Below, piece by piece: positions 44,630-53,180 of a DNA stretch of 64,000 nucleotides. This DNA comes from Planosporangium thailandense. GTDB lineage: Bacteria; Actinomycetota; Actinomycetes; Mycobacteriales; Micromonosporaceae. The translations under genes and the position numbers were made by a program. The DNA lies in assembly GCF_011947195.1 (NCBI RefSeq), contig NZ_JAATVY010000018.1:87221-151220 (forward strand), read 5' to 3'. How positions within the stretch are numbered: position 1 is the stretch's first letter; every line of letters begins with the position of its first letter. Under the pieces are notes generated by a model, which was given only the letters and a program-made list of their open reading frames with translations, did not search any database and had not been told where the DNA came from.

Positions 44630-44823
44630 GCTGATCCTCCTGGCAATCGGGGTACGCGGACCCGATTCGCACTCACCTCCCGAGCGGCGGCCAAACCAGC
44701 TCCGCCGTTCACGCGCACCGGCGGAAAGGTTTTCGGCGGCGGCTGACCCGGAACGGCCGTCTTCGACCGCACGATGACCGGGGCCGACCACCGCCTCGCT
44801 GTCACCCGACGCCGAGCGGTGCG

Positions 44824-46854
44824 CTACCGGGGCTGGGCGTCGGGTGCGTTCGCCGCTTTCAGGAAGGCGTTGTAGCGGGCGAGATCGTCTTCGGTACCTT
44901 CCGCCTCGGCGCGCGCGGCGGCCCGGTCGAGGCGGCGCTGTTCACGCTCGTCGGCGCGGATCCACTGCACGACCAGGATCACCATCACGGCGCCGGCCGG
45001 GATCTCGCCGAAGGACCAGGCGATGCCGGCGGCCAGTCGCTGGTCAGCGGTCAGCGACGCCCGCCAGGCCGGGTGCAGGGCGCCGAACCAGCCCGCCGCG
45101 AACAGGCTGGTCTGCAGCATCAGCGCCATGCCGAAGAAGGCGTGGAAGGTCATCGAGGCGAAGTGCACCAGGATCAGCACCGGGTGCGGCAACTGCCGAC
45201 GGCCCGGGTCGACGCCGACGACGACCCAGAAGAACAGGTACCCCGACACCACGAAGTGGGTGAGCATCGCCAGGTGCCCGAGGTGGGTGCGCATCAGCAC
45301 CTCGAACAGGTTGCTGAAGTACAGCCCGTAGAGGCTCGCCACCACCAGCGCCAGCGCGACCACCGGGTGGGTGAGCAGCCGGGTGACGCGGCTGTGCAGG
45401 GCCAGCAGCAGCCACTCCCGCGGCCCGCGCACCGTCGGGTCCGGTGACGGCCGCAGCGCCCGCAGCGCCAGAGTGGCGGGCGCGCCGAGCACCAGCAGCA
45501 CGGGTACGACCATCGCGAGCGTCATGTGCTGGGCCATGTGCACGCTGAACAGGACGTAGGCGTACTTGCCGAAGCCGAGCAGCGTCACCGCGCCCAGCAC
45601 CGCCAGACCGGCGAGCCAGCACACGGTCCGCTCGACCGGCCAGGCGTCGCCCCGGCGGCGCAGCCGCCACACTCCGGCCAGGTACGCGCCGGCGGCGACC
45701 ACGACGACGGTGAGGAAGAACAGGTCCGGCACCACCTCGGTGACCATCCGCGCGACGGTGGGGGCCGGCGGCATCGCAAAGCCGAGCAGGTCGGTGGTCG
45801 GGTCGGGGTTGGGCGGGTTGGTCGGCACCGGCGTCGGGCTGCGTGACAGCGCCACCGCCAGGCCGAACGTGGCGGCGAAGACGGCCGCCTCGGCCCCGGC
45901 GAACCGCCGGAACGCCCCCGGCCGGCGAGCGGCCAGCGCCGGCAACGTCCGGGCCCGGTGCAGCGCGCCGAACCCGCCGAGCACCAGCAGCGCCAGCGTC
46001 TTGCCCACGATCAACCAGCCGTACGCCGACCGCCACAGCTGATCGAGGGTGCCGAGGCGCACGTACGCGTTGGCCACGCCGCTGTACGCGACCACGACGA
46101 AACAGCCCAGCGCGAGGCGGCTGTAGCGGGCCGCCGCACCCGCGAGCACGTCGGTACGGCGCAGGGCCAGCAGCGCGGCGAGCCCGCCGGCCCACAGCGC
46201 CGCGGCCACCACGTGCATGGCGAGGGCCGTCACCGCGATCTGGTGGTTACCGGCGCCGGCGGCGTGGCCGGTGAAGGCCGGCAGCATCACCGCGACCGTC
46301 GCGGCGACCGTGATCCAGGCGGCGGTGTTACGCCGTAGCGTGCGGGCGCCGGCGGCCGCGACGACCAGGGCGAGAACCGCCTCCAGGGCGTAGGCCCGCC
46401 CGTTCGACACGCTCGTGACGAAGCTGGCCAGGCCCGCCATGGAGGCGGCCTGCGGCAGCGGCGTCCCGAGCAGGTCCGACAGGGTCAGCACGAGCAGTGC
46501 CACCGTCGCCACCGCCCAGCACCCCGCGCCGAGCGCGGCGCGGCGCAGCAGCCGGTATCCGGCGGCCGACAACAGCCTGCCGTCGCCGGGCAGCAGGAAC
46601 GCGGCGGTCATCGCCAGACCCACGGTCAGGGTGCCCAGCGCGTCGACGAGCAGCCGCGCCACCGGCAGGCCCCACCGCGTACCCGCGCCGGCGTCCGGCA
46701 GACCGCTGAGCGGTGACGCGACGGCGCCGCCGGCCCGCAGCGCGACGACGAGCACGATCAGGCCGGCCGCCGCCGCGACGAGCGCGGCCAGGGCACGACG
46801 ACGCCCCGGCTGCGCCGAGACCGGGGCGGACGTCGGAGTGGATGGCGCGCTCAC
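44824..46854 (-). CDS. CopD/CtaG fusion membrane protein
   Basis: A 676-residue polytopic protein. The first half is CopD-like (copper import/resistance membrane domain; HAAGAGNHQIAVTALAMHVV carries histidines). The second half is CtaG (caa3-type oxidase assembly; FSVHMAQHMTLAMVVPVLLV, HLAMLTHFVVSGYLF, HFASMTFHAFFGMAL). GTG start at 46854 overlaps the CopC stop (GTGA). It probably moves copper to the periplasm or into oxidases with CopC. Confidence 0.92.
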   Translation of the reverse strand: MSAPSTPTSAPVSAQPGRRRALAALVAAAAGLIVLVVALRAGGAVASPLSGLPDAGAGTRWGLPVARLLVDALGTLTVGLAMTAAFLLPGDGRLLSAAGYRLLRRAALGAGCWAVATVALLVLTLSDLLGTPLPQAASMAGLASFVTSVSNGRAYALEAVLALVVAAAGARTLRRNTAAWITVAATVAVMLPAFTGHAAGAGNHQIAVTALAMHVVAAALWAGGLAALLALRRTDVLAGAAARYSRLALGCFVVVAYSGVANAYVRLGTLDQLWRSAYGWLIVGKTLALLVLGGFGALHRARTLPALAARRPGAFRRFAGAEAAVFAATFGLAVALSRSPTPVPTNPPNPDPTTDLLGFAMPPAPTVARMVTEVVPDLFFLTVVVVAAGAYLAGVWRLRRRGDAWPVERTVCWLAGLAVLGAVTLLGFGKYAYVLFSVHMAQHMTLAMVVPVLLVLGAPATLALRALRPSPDPTVRGPREWLLLALHSRVTRLLTHPVVALALVVASLYGLYFSNLFEVLMRTHLGHLAMLTHFVVSGYLFFWVVVGVDPGRRQLPHPVLILVHFASMTFHAFFGMALMLQTSLFAAGWFGALHPAWRASLTADQRLAAGIAWSFGEIPAGAVMVILVVQWIRADEREQRRLDRAAARAEAEGTEDDLARYNAFLKAANAPDAQPR

Positions 46855-47408
46855 GGTCGCTTCGCCTTCGCGACACCGGCCACCACGACCGCGCCGATCG
46901 CCAACACGCCGCCGCCGAGCAGCCACGGCCACCGGGCCCCGGTCCGGGTACCCGCCGCGATGGCCGGGTGTGACGGGCTCGCCGCCGGCGAACCCGCCGC
47001 CGGACCCGCCGACGGCTCCAGAGACGCGGGGAGCGCCACGGTGAACCCGAACCGGCCCTCCACCGGGTGGCCGTCGGCGGAGACCACCCGCCACGCGACG
47101 GTGTAGGACCCGGACCGGAGCGGATGCACCGGCTGGTGCACCACGCTGTCGATCACCTGCACGTGCCCGGCGCTGTAGGAGGCGCCGCCGGGGCCGTTGA
47201 CCACGACGACGCTGAACTTCTGGTGGACCGGCTCGTTGAAGGTCAAGGTGACCTCGCTGATCGGCGCGGTGACAGTTGCACCAGCCGTCGGTGTCGTCGA
47301 CAGCAACTGGCTGTGCGCCCATGCCGCCTGGGGCACGGCCAGGACCGCCGCCACCAACGCAACGATCAACAGCGCTGCCTTGCGGGGCCACCCGCCTCGA
47401 ATACTCAC
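46851..47408 (-). CDS. copC: CopC periplasmic copper-binding protein
   Basis: About 185 residues from the GTG at 47408. Signal peptide cleaved before AHSQLLSTTP, so the N-terminal His is the usual Cu(II) ligand. The beta-barrel blocks TLTFNEPVHQKFSVVVV and YTVAWRVVSADGHPVEGRF hold D/H ligands (SADGHP). A C-terminal membrane helix follows a Pro/Ser linker, tethering it to the outer face. Cotranscribed with CopD/CtaG. The tandem 18-bp repeat lies just upstream. Confidence 0.92.
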   Translation of the reverse strand: MSIRGGWPRKAALLIVALVAAVLAVPQAAWAHSQLLSTTPTAGATVTAPISEVTLTFNEPVHQKFSVVVVNGPGGASYSAGHVQVIDSVVHQPVHPLRSGSYTVAWRVVSADGHPVEGRFGFTVALPASLEPSAGPAAGSPAASPSHPAIAAGTRTGARWPWLLGGGVLAIGAVVVAGVAKAKRP

Positions 47409-47418
47409 GATCTGCCTT

Positions 47419-47454
47419 ACGTTTCTCGCGGTCACAACGTTTCTCGCGGTCACA
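47419..47454 (-). repeat. perfect 18-bp tandem repeat before copC
   Basis: ACGTTTCTCGCGGTCACA occurs twice in a row (47419-47436 and 47437-47454), ending 11 bases before the copC GTG. It may be a duplicated operator in the copC leader, or leader polymorphism. Confidence 0.85.
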
Positions 47455-47606
47455 ACGGTGCCGACGCCCCGGGCACGTTGCCTGGGGGCCGCGGCACCTC
47501 CCCGGACAGCCGGGCCACCGGCCAGGCTACGCCGCATCGAACCGGACCCTGCCGGTCAGCCCGACAGCACGACGGTCGTCCGCCGCCGCGGTCAGCGCCG
47601 TCGGCA

Positions 47607-48374
47607 TCACGCGGCCGGGCGGTGACGGGCGGAGCGCCGGTCGGGCACGAGGCCGGGCACGGAACGCAGAGGTGCCGCCGGTGCCGTCTCGTCGTCGAAC
47701 CGGGCCCGCCATCCCGGTCGCCCGGGCAGCCGGTCGGCCGGTGGCCGGCCGAGATCGAAAGTGGGATGCGACAGCGCCAGGGCGATGAGGTACCCGGCCA
47801 CGAGGAAGCCGTGGCTGAGCAGTCGGGTGGTGTCGACCTGGCCGGCCAGCATGTCGTCGGCGCTCAGCGCGGTCAGGACCACCACGAACGCGGTCAGGGT
47901 CGGCACGATTCCGGTGGGGCGGCAACGGCGGGCCGCGATCCAGACGAACCCCGCGCCCACGGCGATGTTCCACGCCGCGGATTCATGCCAGATGTGGCTC
48001 GACGTCGCCCCGCCTGTCGCCAGCCCGTGGCCCGCGTGACCGTGACCGGCGGCGGCGAAGACGCTGATCTCGATGATGCCGAGCACGAACTGGACGACCC
48101 CCAGCACACCCAGCAGGACCCGCAGCAGCCGCGCCACCCGGGCCCGGCCGGGTCCCGGCGCGGCCGCCAGCACCGCGTCGCTGACTCCCGGGCTGGTCGT
48201 GCACAGCCCGATGCGGACCAGCCGCGTCACCGCCGCCGCGTCCTCGAACCACTGCCGGCACGCCGGGCACCGGGCCAGGTGCGCGTCGACCCCGACGCGT
48301 TCGGCCGGGTCCTCCTCGCCATCGAGCCGCGCCGACAACGCCTCCCGGCACGCCTCGCACTTCAACGTTCCCAC
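47607..48374 (-). CDS. zinc-finger anti-sigma factor with membrane domain
   Basis: A 255-residue protein. The N-terminus CEACREALSARLDGE and HLARCPACRQW (H-x3-C-x2-C) is a zf-HC2/ZAS anti-sigma domain. About six membrane segments follow with His-rich loops (AAAGHGHAGHGL, IWHESAAW). Its gene diverges from an ECF sigma gene across 86 bases, unlike the usual cotranscription. It likely holds the sigma factor inactive until a redox, zinc or copper signal. Confidence 0.85.
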   Translation of the reverse strand: MGTLKCEACREALSARLDGEEDPAERVGVDAHLARCPACRQWFEDAAAVTRLVRIGLCTTSPGVSDAVLAAAPGPGRARVARLLRVLLGVLGVVQFVLGIIEISVFAAAGHGHAGHGLATGGATSSHIWHESAAWNIAVGAGFVWIAARRCRPTGIVPTLTAFVVVLTALSADDMLAGQVDTTRLLSHGFLVAGYLIALALSHPTFDLGRPPADRLPGRPGWRARFDDETAPAAPLRSVPGLVPDRRSARHRPAA

Positions 48375-48381
48375 ACCCTTT

Positions 48382-48410
48382 CTTGTCGTCCGGTCGGGCC
48401 GACAAGTTCC
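48382..48410 (-). promoter_or_regulatory. candidate ECF promoter for the anti-sigma gene, with inverted repeat
   Basis: On the minus strand GGAAC (48410-48406), a 17-base spacer and CGAC (48388-48385) resemble ECF -35/-10 elements. Transcription would start within a few bases of the GTG at 48374, almost leaderless. CTTGTCG (48382-48388) and CGACAAG (48400-48406) form an inverted repeat overlapping both elements. Confidence 0.4.
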
Positions 48411-48460
48411 CCGTCAGGTCGGGTCGAAAGCAATCCGACGGACCGGCTAGCGTATGCGCC

Positions 48461-49045
48461 ATGCTCGGTCCCGGCGTCAACGACGCCCAGATCACCCGGT
48501 GGGCGCTGGCCGCCAAAAGCGGCGACCGCGCCGCCGTGACCGCGTTCGTCGAGGCCACGCAGCACCAGGTGCACCGGTTCCTGGCTCACCTGGTCAACCT
48601 CAACGAGGCCGATGACCTCACCCAGGAGACCTACCTGCGCGCGCTGCGCGCCCTGCCGGGCTTCCAGGCCCGGTCGTCGGCCCGGACCTGGCTCCTGGCC
48701 ATCGCCCGCAGGGTCGGCGCCGACCACATCCGCACCTCCCTACGCCGGCCGCGCGCCGCCGTACTGGACAACTGGCAGGCCGCGGCCGACGCCGCCCGGC
48801 TGCGCGACAGTGCCCGGTTCGACGACGAAGTCCTGCTCCGCCAGGTCCTCGACGGGCTGGCGCCGGAGCGCCGGGAAGCGTTCGTCGCGACCCAGGTCCT
48901 GGGCCTCAGCTACGACGAGGCCGCCGTCATCTGTGACTGCCCGGTTGGCACGATCCGCTCCCGGGTCGCGCGCGCCCGGCAGGACCTCGTCGCGGCGCTA
49001 CGCGCGGACAACCGTGGCGACGGGCGGCTCGGCGCCACCAGTTAG
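48461..49045 (+). CDS. ECF sigma factor
   Basis: A 194-residue group IV sigma factor from the ATG at 48461. Region 2 FLAHLVNLNEADDLTQETYL and region 4 LAPERREAFVATQVLGLSYD with CPVGTIRSRVARARQDL are clear. The pair with the divergent zinc anti-sigma protein is reminiscent of mycobacterial SigC-type factors linked to copper genes, consistent with CopC/CopD nearby; this link is inference. Confidence 0.92.
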   Translation: MLGPGVNDAQITRWALAAKSGDRAAVTAFVEATQHQVHRFLAHLVNLNEADDLTQETYLRALRALPGFQARSSARTWLLAIARRVGADHIRTSLRRPRAAVLDNWQAAADAARLRDSARFDDEVLLRQVLDGLAPERREAFVATQVLGLSYDEAAVICDCPVGTIRSRVARARQDLVAALRADNRGDGRLGATS

Positions 49046-49146
49046 CTTCCCTGGCCGGCCGCCACCGCGGCGCGTGGTGGTCACGCGCGAACCGGCGCCC
49101 GTCGCGTGCGGGCGCGCCACCCGCCCGGTCGGCCGTGGTTTCGACG

Positions 49147-50463
49147 CTATCCCCGCGGACTTGATTCCAGCGGCTTTCCCGCGTCGCGCCAGGCAACGAT
49201 GCCGCCGGCCAGGCTGGCGGCATCGTAACCCGCCTGGCGGGTGAACGCCGCCAGGCGCTTCGACAGCTCTCCCACCGGGCAGATGAAGATCAGTTTTGTG
49301 GAGGTGGGGAACGGCAGGCCCTGGCTGAGCATGTCGACGAGGTAGTCATCACGGATGTTGACCGAGCCCGGCACATGACCGATGCGGTAGGCCATGCTCC
49401 CCCGAGTATCGATCTTCAGTACCTGCTGCCCGTCAAGGGCTTCGAGGTCGTCCGGCGTGATCTCCGGCGTGCCGGCCACCTCGGCCGGGGCCAGGTCGCG
49501 CAGGCTCCTGCCCTTGGCCCTGCCGAACAGCTCGGGGCGGCGCTTGCGGAAGTACGAGAGGTAGGGCTCCAGCCGGTCGCAGACGAGGATCACGGCCTTG
49601 ACCGGCCGGTCACCGGCGGCTCCCGCGCGGCGCCGGAGCACGTCCAGCGCCGCGGCGTAGGTGGCGCCGCTGGTCGGACCGGCGAGCACACCGTACCGGG
49701 TGACGAGCTCGAGGGTGGCGTCGATGGCGACGCCTGAGTCGACCGGGACGATCTCGGTGTAAACGTCGGGCTGGAACAGTCCGACCTCCCACATCTCGGC
49801 TTCTGACCGGATACCCGGGATGAAGTCCGCGCGGCTGGATACGACCCCGATCGTGGCGAGCTTCGGGTTGTGCTCCTTGAGGTAGGTGGCAGCACCCCGG
49901 GTGGAGCCGGTCGTGCCGAGCCCGCCGACGAGGTAGTCGACCGGTCCGATGTCGTCGTAGATCTCCTTGCCGGTGCCGCGGAAGTGGGCCTCGACGTTCT
50001 TCAGGTTGGTGTACTGCGACGGGCGGTAGTAGGCGCCGGGGTCGGTCGCCATGACGGCGCCGATGGTGGAGAACACGTCGTTGGGGGCGGTCGGGTCGGG
50101 GCACTCCGACAGCCCGGGCAGTTCGTGCACCTCGGCGCCCAGCAGGTGCAGCACTTCCCTGACCTCGGTCACCCGGACCCGGTTGGTGTAGGCGGCCAGC
50201 CTCAGTCCACGGGTGGCGGCCAGGACCTGCAGGGCCTTGGCGGTGTTGCCGCTGGACGCCTCGATGAAGGTCTGACGCTTGTCGACGATGCCGTCCAGGT
50301 CATCCTTGACCATGGCCCAGGCGACCCGGTCCTTGACCGAGCCGAACGGGTTGAACATCTCCAGCTTGGCGTACAGCTCGACATGCTCGAGCCGATGCAC
50401 CCGGGCGTCGAGCTTGAGCAGCGGGGTATCGCCGATCAACTCGGTGATGTCGTCGTAGACCAT
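49147..50463 (-). CDS. cysteine-synthase/CBS-like PLP enzyme fused to a rhodanese domain
   Basis: A 438-residue fusion. Residues 1-320 are a fold-II PLP beta-replacement enzyme: NPFGSVKDRVAWAM with K44, EASSGNTAKALQ, GLGTTGSTRG phosphate loop. Residues 335-438 are a rhodanese domain with C395 in FICPVGELSKRL. Enzymes of this fold make cysteine, cystathionine or 2,3-diaminopropionate (SbnA). The rhodanese could supply persulfide to the aminoacrylate intermediate. Its ATG shares a base with the stop of the decarboxylase gene (TGATG). Exact reaction unknown. Confidence 0.88.
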   Translation of the reverse strand: MVYDDITELIGDTPLLKLDARVHRLEHVELYAKLEMFNPFGSVKDRVAWAMVKDDLDGIVDKRQTFIEASSGNTAKALQVLAATRGLRLAAYTNRVRVTEVREVLHLLGAEVHELPGLSECPDPTAPNDVFSTIGAVMATDPGAYYRPSQYTNLKNVEAHFRGTGKEIYDDIGPVDYLVGGLGTTGSTRGAATYLKEHNPKLATIGVVSSRADFIPGIRSEAEMWEVGLFQPDVYTEIVPVDSGVAIDATLELVTRYGVLAGPTSGATYAAALDVLRRRAGAAGDRPVKAVILVCDRLEPYLSYFRKRRPELFGRAKGRSLRDLAPAEVAGTPEITPDDLEALDGQQVLKIDTRGSMAYRIGHVPGSVNIRDDYLVDMLSQGLPFPTSTKLIFICPVGELSKRLAAFTRQAGYDAASLAGGIVAWRDAGKPLESSPRG

Positions 50464-51902
50464 CAACCACCTCCCACCACGCCGTAGGCGGCATCCGGGT
50501 GCACCGTGAAGTCCGCGCCGCCGCGGACCGCCGCCAGCTTCGGTGGACGCGGCCGCATCAGCGCCTGCGACGCCGACAGATCCATCTGGTAACCGGCGGT
50601 GTTGACGAAGACCACGAGGTCGCCGGGCAGCGGCAGCCGCTCCAGCCAGATCTTGTGGTTGGAGACCATGTCGCGCTCCAGACACAGGTTGCCGGCGAAG
50701 TAGACGCCGCACGGCTCGTGCCGGTAGTCCTGCCGCGCGCCGCGGTAGACGATCGCGGGGTCGACCATCACCTCCTGGTCGGCCGGGGTGATCGTGTCGC
50801 GTGCGATGTCGAGGTTCACCAGCACGCTTCCGTCGGCGGCCTCCTTGACGAACTCGACGCCGGCCAGGGTCAGGCCGGCCTGGTCGACCAGGGCCTTGCC
50901 CGGCTCCACCCACAGCTCCAGCAGGTTGTCGGCCAGCACCTGGGCGACCGTCCTGCCGTCGTGGCCATCCAGCGGGCTGTCCAGCAGTTCCCGCAGGAAC
51001 TCCGGCCCCGGTGTGCTGTTGCCGTACTTGTGGAACACCGGGATACCACGCACGGCGCCGCCGTCGTAGGAGTAGCCGAACGTGTGACCGGCCCAGGTCA
51101 GCGGCTCCCCGTCACCGGCCAGCCCGCGCCTGAGGGCGTGCAGGTAGTCGTCGAAGGCGCCCGCGTCGGCGAGGAACACCTGCCGGAAGCCACCGCCGAC
51201 GTCGAGCACCCGCGGGGTGAGCCCCAGCGCGTACGCCCGCTCGACCAGAGCGAGGCACGCGTCCACCGCGGCGACCTTGTCGCGCACGTCGTTGGTGTCC
51301 AGATGGAACGACAGGCCCCGGAAGTCGAGAACGTCGTGCCGCTGCCGGACCAGCTCGAGCGCCCGGGTGGCCTGCGCCAGCGGGATGCCGAAGCGACTGG
51401 CCGGCGTCGCGCGGTCCGACGAGCCGAACCCGCACATCCGCAGCAGCACCGCGGCGCGGTGCCCGCCGGACTGCCGCGCGGCCAGGCAGGCGACCCGGTC
51501 GAGCTCCCATAGGTTGTCGACGTTGACGGTGAGCTCGTGGGTGACCAGATCGCGCAGGAAGGCATCGCCCTTCGGCCCGGTGACCTCGATGTGATCGGTG
51601 GTGAACCCGCTGGCGAGCGCATTGGCGAGCTCTCCCGGGGAGGCGACGTCGACGCCGAGGCCGGCGCGCAGGGCGGCACGCACGAGCGCCCGGGACTGGT
51701 TGACCTTGTGCGCATAGCAGATCCGGTACCGGAACCCGTACCCGTCCAGCAGGGCGCGAAAGGCGGCGACGTTCTCGGCGAAAACCTCGGGGAAGACGAC
51801 GTGTACCGGTGAGCCGAACCGCGCCACGACCTCGTCCAGCAGATCCCGGCGACGCAGAAACGACGCGACCAGCGGATGGATCCGGGGTGCCAGGCCTGCC
51901 AT
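50463..51902 (-). CDS. fold-III PLP decarboxylase (DAP/ornithine decarboxylase-like, Y4yA type)
   Basis: A 479-residue alanine-racemase-fold enzyme. PLP lysine K66 in ICYAHKVNQS, a variant of the usual K-A-N. GVDVASPGELANAL, GLSFHLDTND and DVGGGFRQVF bind PLP; EPCGVYFAGNLCLERDMV supplies the active-site Cys from the partner subunit. About 60 residues longer than LysA. The pairing with a cysteine-synthase-like neighbour recalls SbnH/SbnA of staphyloferrin B, and the sequence style recalls the rhizobial Y4yA family. Substrate unknown. Confidence 0.85.
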   Translation of the reverse strand: MAGLAPRIHPLVASFLRRRDLLDEVVARFGSPVHVVFPEVFAENVAAFRALLDGYGFRYRICYAHKVNQSRALVRAALRAGLGVDVASPGELANALASGFTTDHIEVTGPKGDAFLRDLVTHELTVNVDNLWELDRVACLAARQSGGHRAAVLLRMCGFGSSDRATPASRFGIPLAQATRALELVRQRHDVLDFRGLSFHLDTNDVRDKVAAVDACLALVERAYALGLTPRVLDVGGGFRQVFLADAGAFDDYLHALRRGLAGDGEPLTWAGHTFGYSYDGGAVRGIPVFHKYGNSTPGPEFLRELLDSPLDGHDGRTVAQVLADNLLELWVEPGKALVDQAGLTLAGVEFVKEAADGSVLVNLDIARDTITPADQEVMVDPAIVYRGARQDYRHEPCGVYFAGNLCLERDMVSNHKIWLERLPLPGDLVVFVNTAGYQMDLSASQALMRPRPPKLAAVRGGADFTVHPDAAYGVVGGG

Positions 51903-51911
51903 GTCGGCGGG

Positions 51912-53180
51912 TCAGACCGTCGGGCCGGAGACGACGGTGTAACCGGAGTCCCGGATGGCCTCGAAGGCCCGCTGCCGGTTACGCGCGCTACGGAACTCGG
52001 CGACCACCCGCTTGGTCGTCAGGTTCACCTCGACCACGTCGACGCCCATGGACTCCAGCAGCCCCCGGATGGTGGTCTGGCAGTGCCTGCAGTTCATGTC
52101 CGGGACGTGGAAGCGCCCGTCGTCCGCGTCGGTGAGAGCGTCGGTGGGAGTCGCGTCCTCGACCGGGTCCGCCGTCCGCTCGGTCAGCTCGACGACCTCG
52201 AGCACCCGGACGAAGGTCTCGACGTACTTACGCACGACCACCGGAAGGACGCTGAACCGCTCGCCGCCGACGACGTTGGTCATCTGGGCCAGGCAGCGCG
52301 GCTGCGTATCCTCGTCCATCAGCGCGTACTGCTTGGAGATCAGGTCAAGCTCGTCGTGGTACCTCGCCACGGCCTGCTCGACGGTCAGCCCTTCTGCCCC
52401 GGTCGCCTTGCGCATCACCGCGCGCGCCTCGGCGATCGTGGCGTCCTTCATCGCCCGCAGCGTGTCCAGGGACTCGGCGGCGTACCTGACGGTGCCGTTC
52501 GGCAGCGTGGCGAAGGCCACGTGGATCATGCCGCGCCGGTAGGTGGAGGCCTGCAGTTCCCAGAACCACCGGGTGGCGACCAGGCTGAAGATGCCGCAGT
52601 CGCGCATCCCGCGCGCGAAGGCCGCCGGTGTGGCGTACGGGGTCTGGTGCGCGAGCAGGGCGTGCTGGGCGAGCGCCCGGCCGGCCGCTTCGACGCCGAT
52701 CCGGAAGATCTCCAGCGGTTCCTGGTCGGTGGTGGTAGCCGCGAGCACGGCACGGTCGCCGGGATCGAGGCGGGCGACCGCGTCGGCGAGTACCGCGTTG
52801 GCGGCGAGGTCGCGCCACAGCGCGAGCGTGGTCTCGCGGACCGCGATCGGTACGACGGGGCCGAGCGCTCCGGGGCCGAAGTGGCCCGTGTTGGGCACGC
52901 CCGCACTGTCGGTCCAGACGACGCGGTGGGTGGCGCTGGTGAGCATCCGTGGCGGACACGGTCGCATGAACCGCTCCAGGTAGCGGCGCTGTGAGTAGGT
53001 CAGGTGACTTCCCGGCTCGGCCGTCATCGGCGTCGCCGTGTACGCGATGCGTGTGCGGTCGCCGACAGGGGCGGCGTCGGAGCCGGTGAGGTCGGAAGCG
53101 AACAGTCCCGCGTGGGCCAGTCCGGCGAGAACGCGCGCGGCGGCGGTTCGGTCGTAGGAATCTGCTGCCGTCACGCCCAT
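51912..53180 (-). CDS. orphan protein with C-terminal HMA metal-binding domain
   Basis: A 422-residue protein. Residues 1-340 match no family I know: mostly helical and soluble, with FMRPCPPRMLTSATHRVVW, MRDCGIFSLVATRWFWELQ, ISKQYALMDEDTQPRCLAQM. Residues 355-422 are an HMA domain with MNCRHC (C364, C367), the Cu(I)/Zn chelating loop, then TKRVVAEF and the terminal YTVVSG strand. ATG at 53180 follows AAGGAGG and overlaps the upstream stop by 10 bases. It stands between two PLP-enzyme genes, so it likely acts on or carries their product with a metal. Confidence 0.7.
   Translation of the reverse strand: MGVTAADSYDRTAAARVLAGLAHAGLFASDLTGSDAAPVGDRTRIAYTATPMTAEPGSHLTYSQRRYLERFMRPCPPRMLTSATHRVVWTDSAGVPNTGHFGPGALGPVVPIAVRETTLALWRDLAANAVLADAVARLDPGDRAVLAATTTDQEPLEIFRIGVEAAGRALAQHALLAHQTPYATPAAFARGMRDCGIFSLVATRWFWELQASTYRRGMIHVAFATLPNGTVRYAAESLDTLRAMKDATIAEARAVMRKATGAEGLTVEQAVARYHDELDLISKQYALMDEDTQPRCLAQMTNVVGGERFSVLPVVVRKYVETFVRVLEVVELTERTADPVEDATPTDALTDADDGRFHVPDMNCRHCQTTIRGLLESMGVDVVEVNLTTKRVVAEFRSARNRQRAFEAIRDSGYTVVSGPTV

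Noticed and set aside
47419..47454. CRISPR or larger tandem array
   Set aside because: Only two 18-bp units exist, with no spacers or cas genes; no CRISPR array was seen anywhere in the window.
47438..47537. Longer copC start near 47537
   Set aside because: The extra residues are Arg-rich, translate the tandem repeat and would bury the signal peptide; the GTG at 47408 fits better.
49147..51902. Staphyloferrin B-type siderophore cluster
   Set aside because: SbnA- and SbnH-like enzymes are present, but no IucA/IucC-type synthetase, aldolase or siderophore transporter is seen, so only an analogy is kept.
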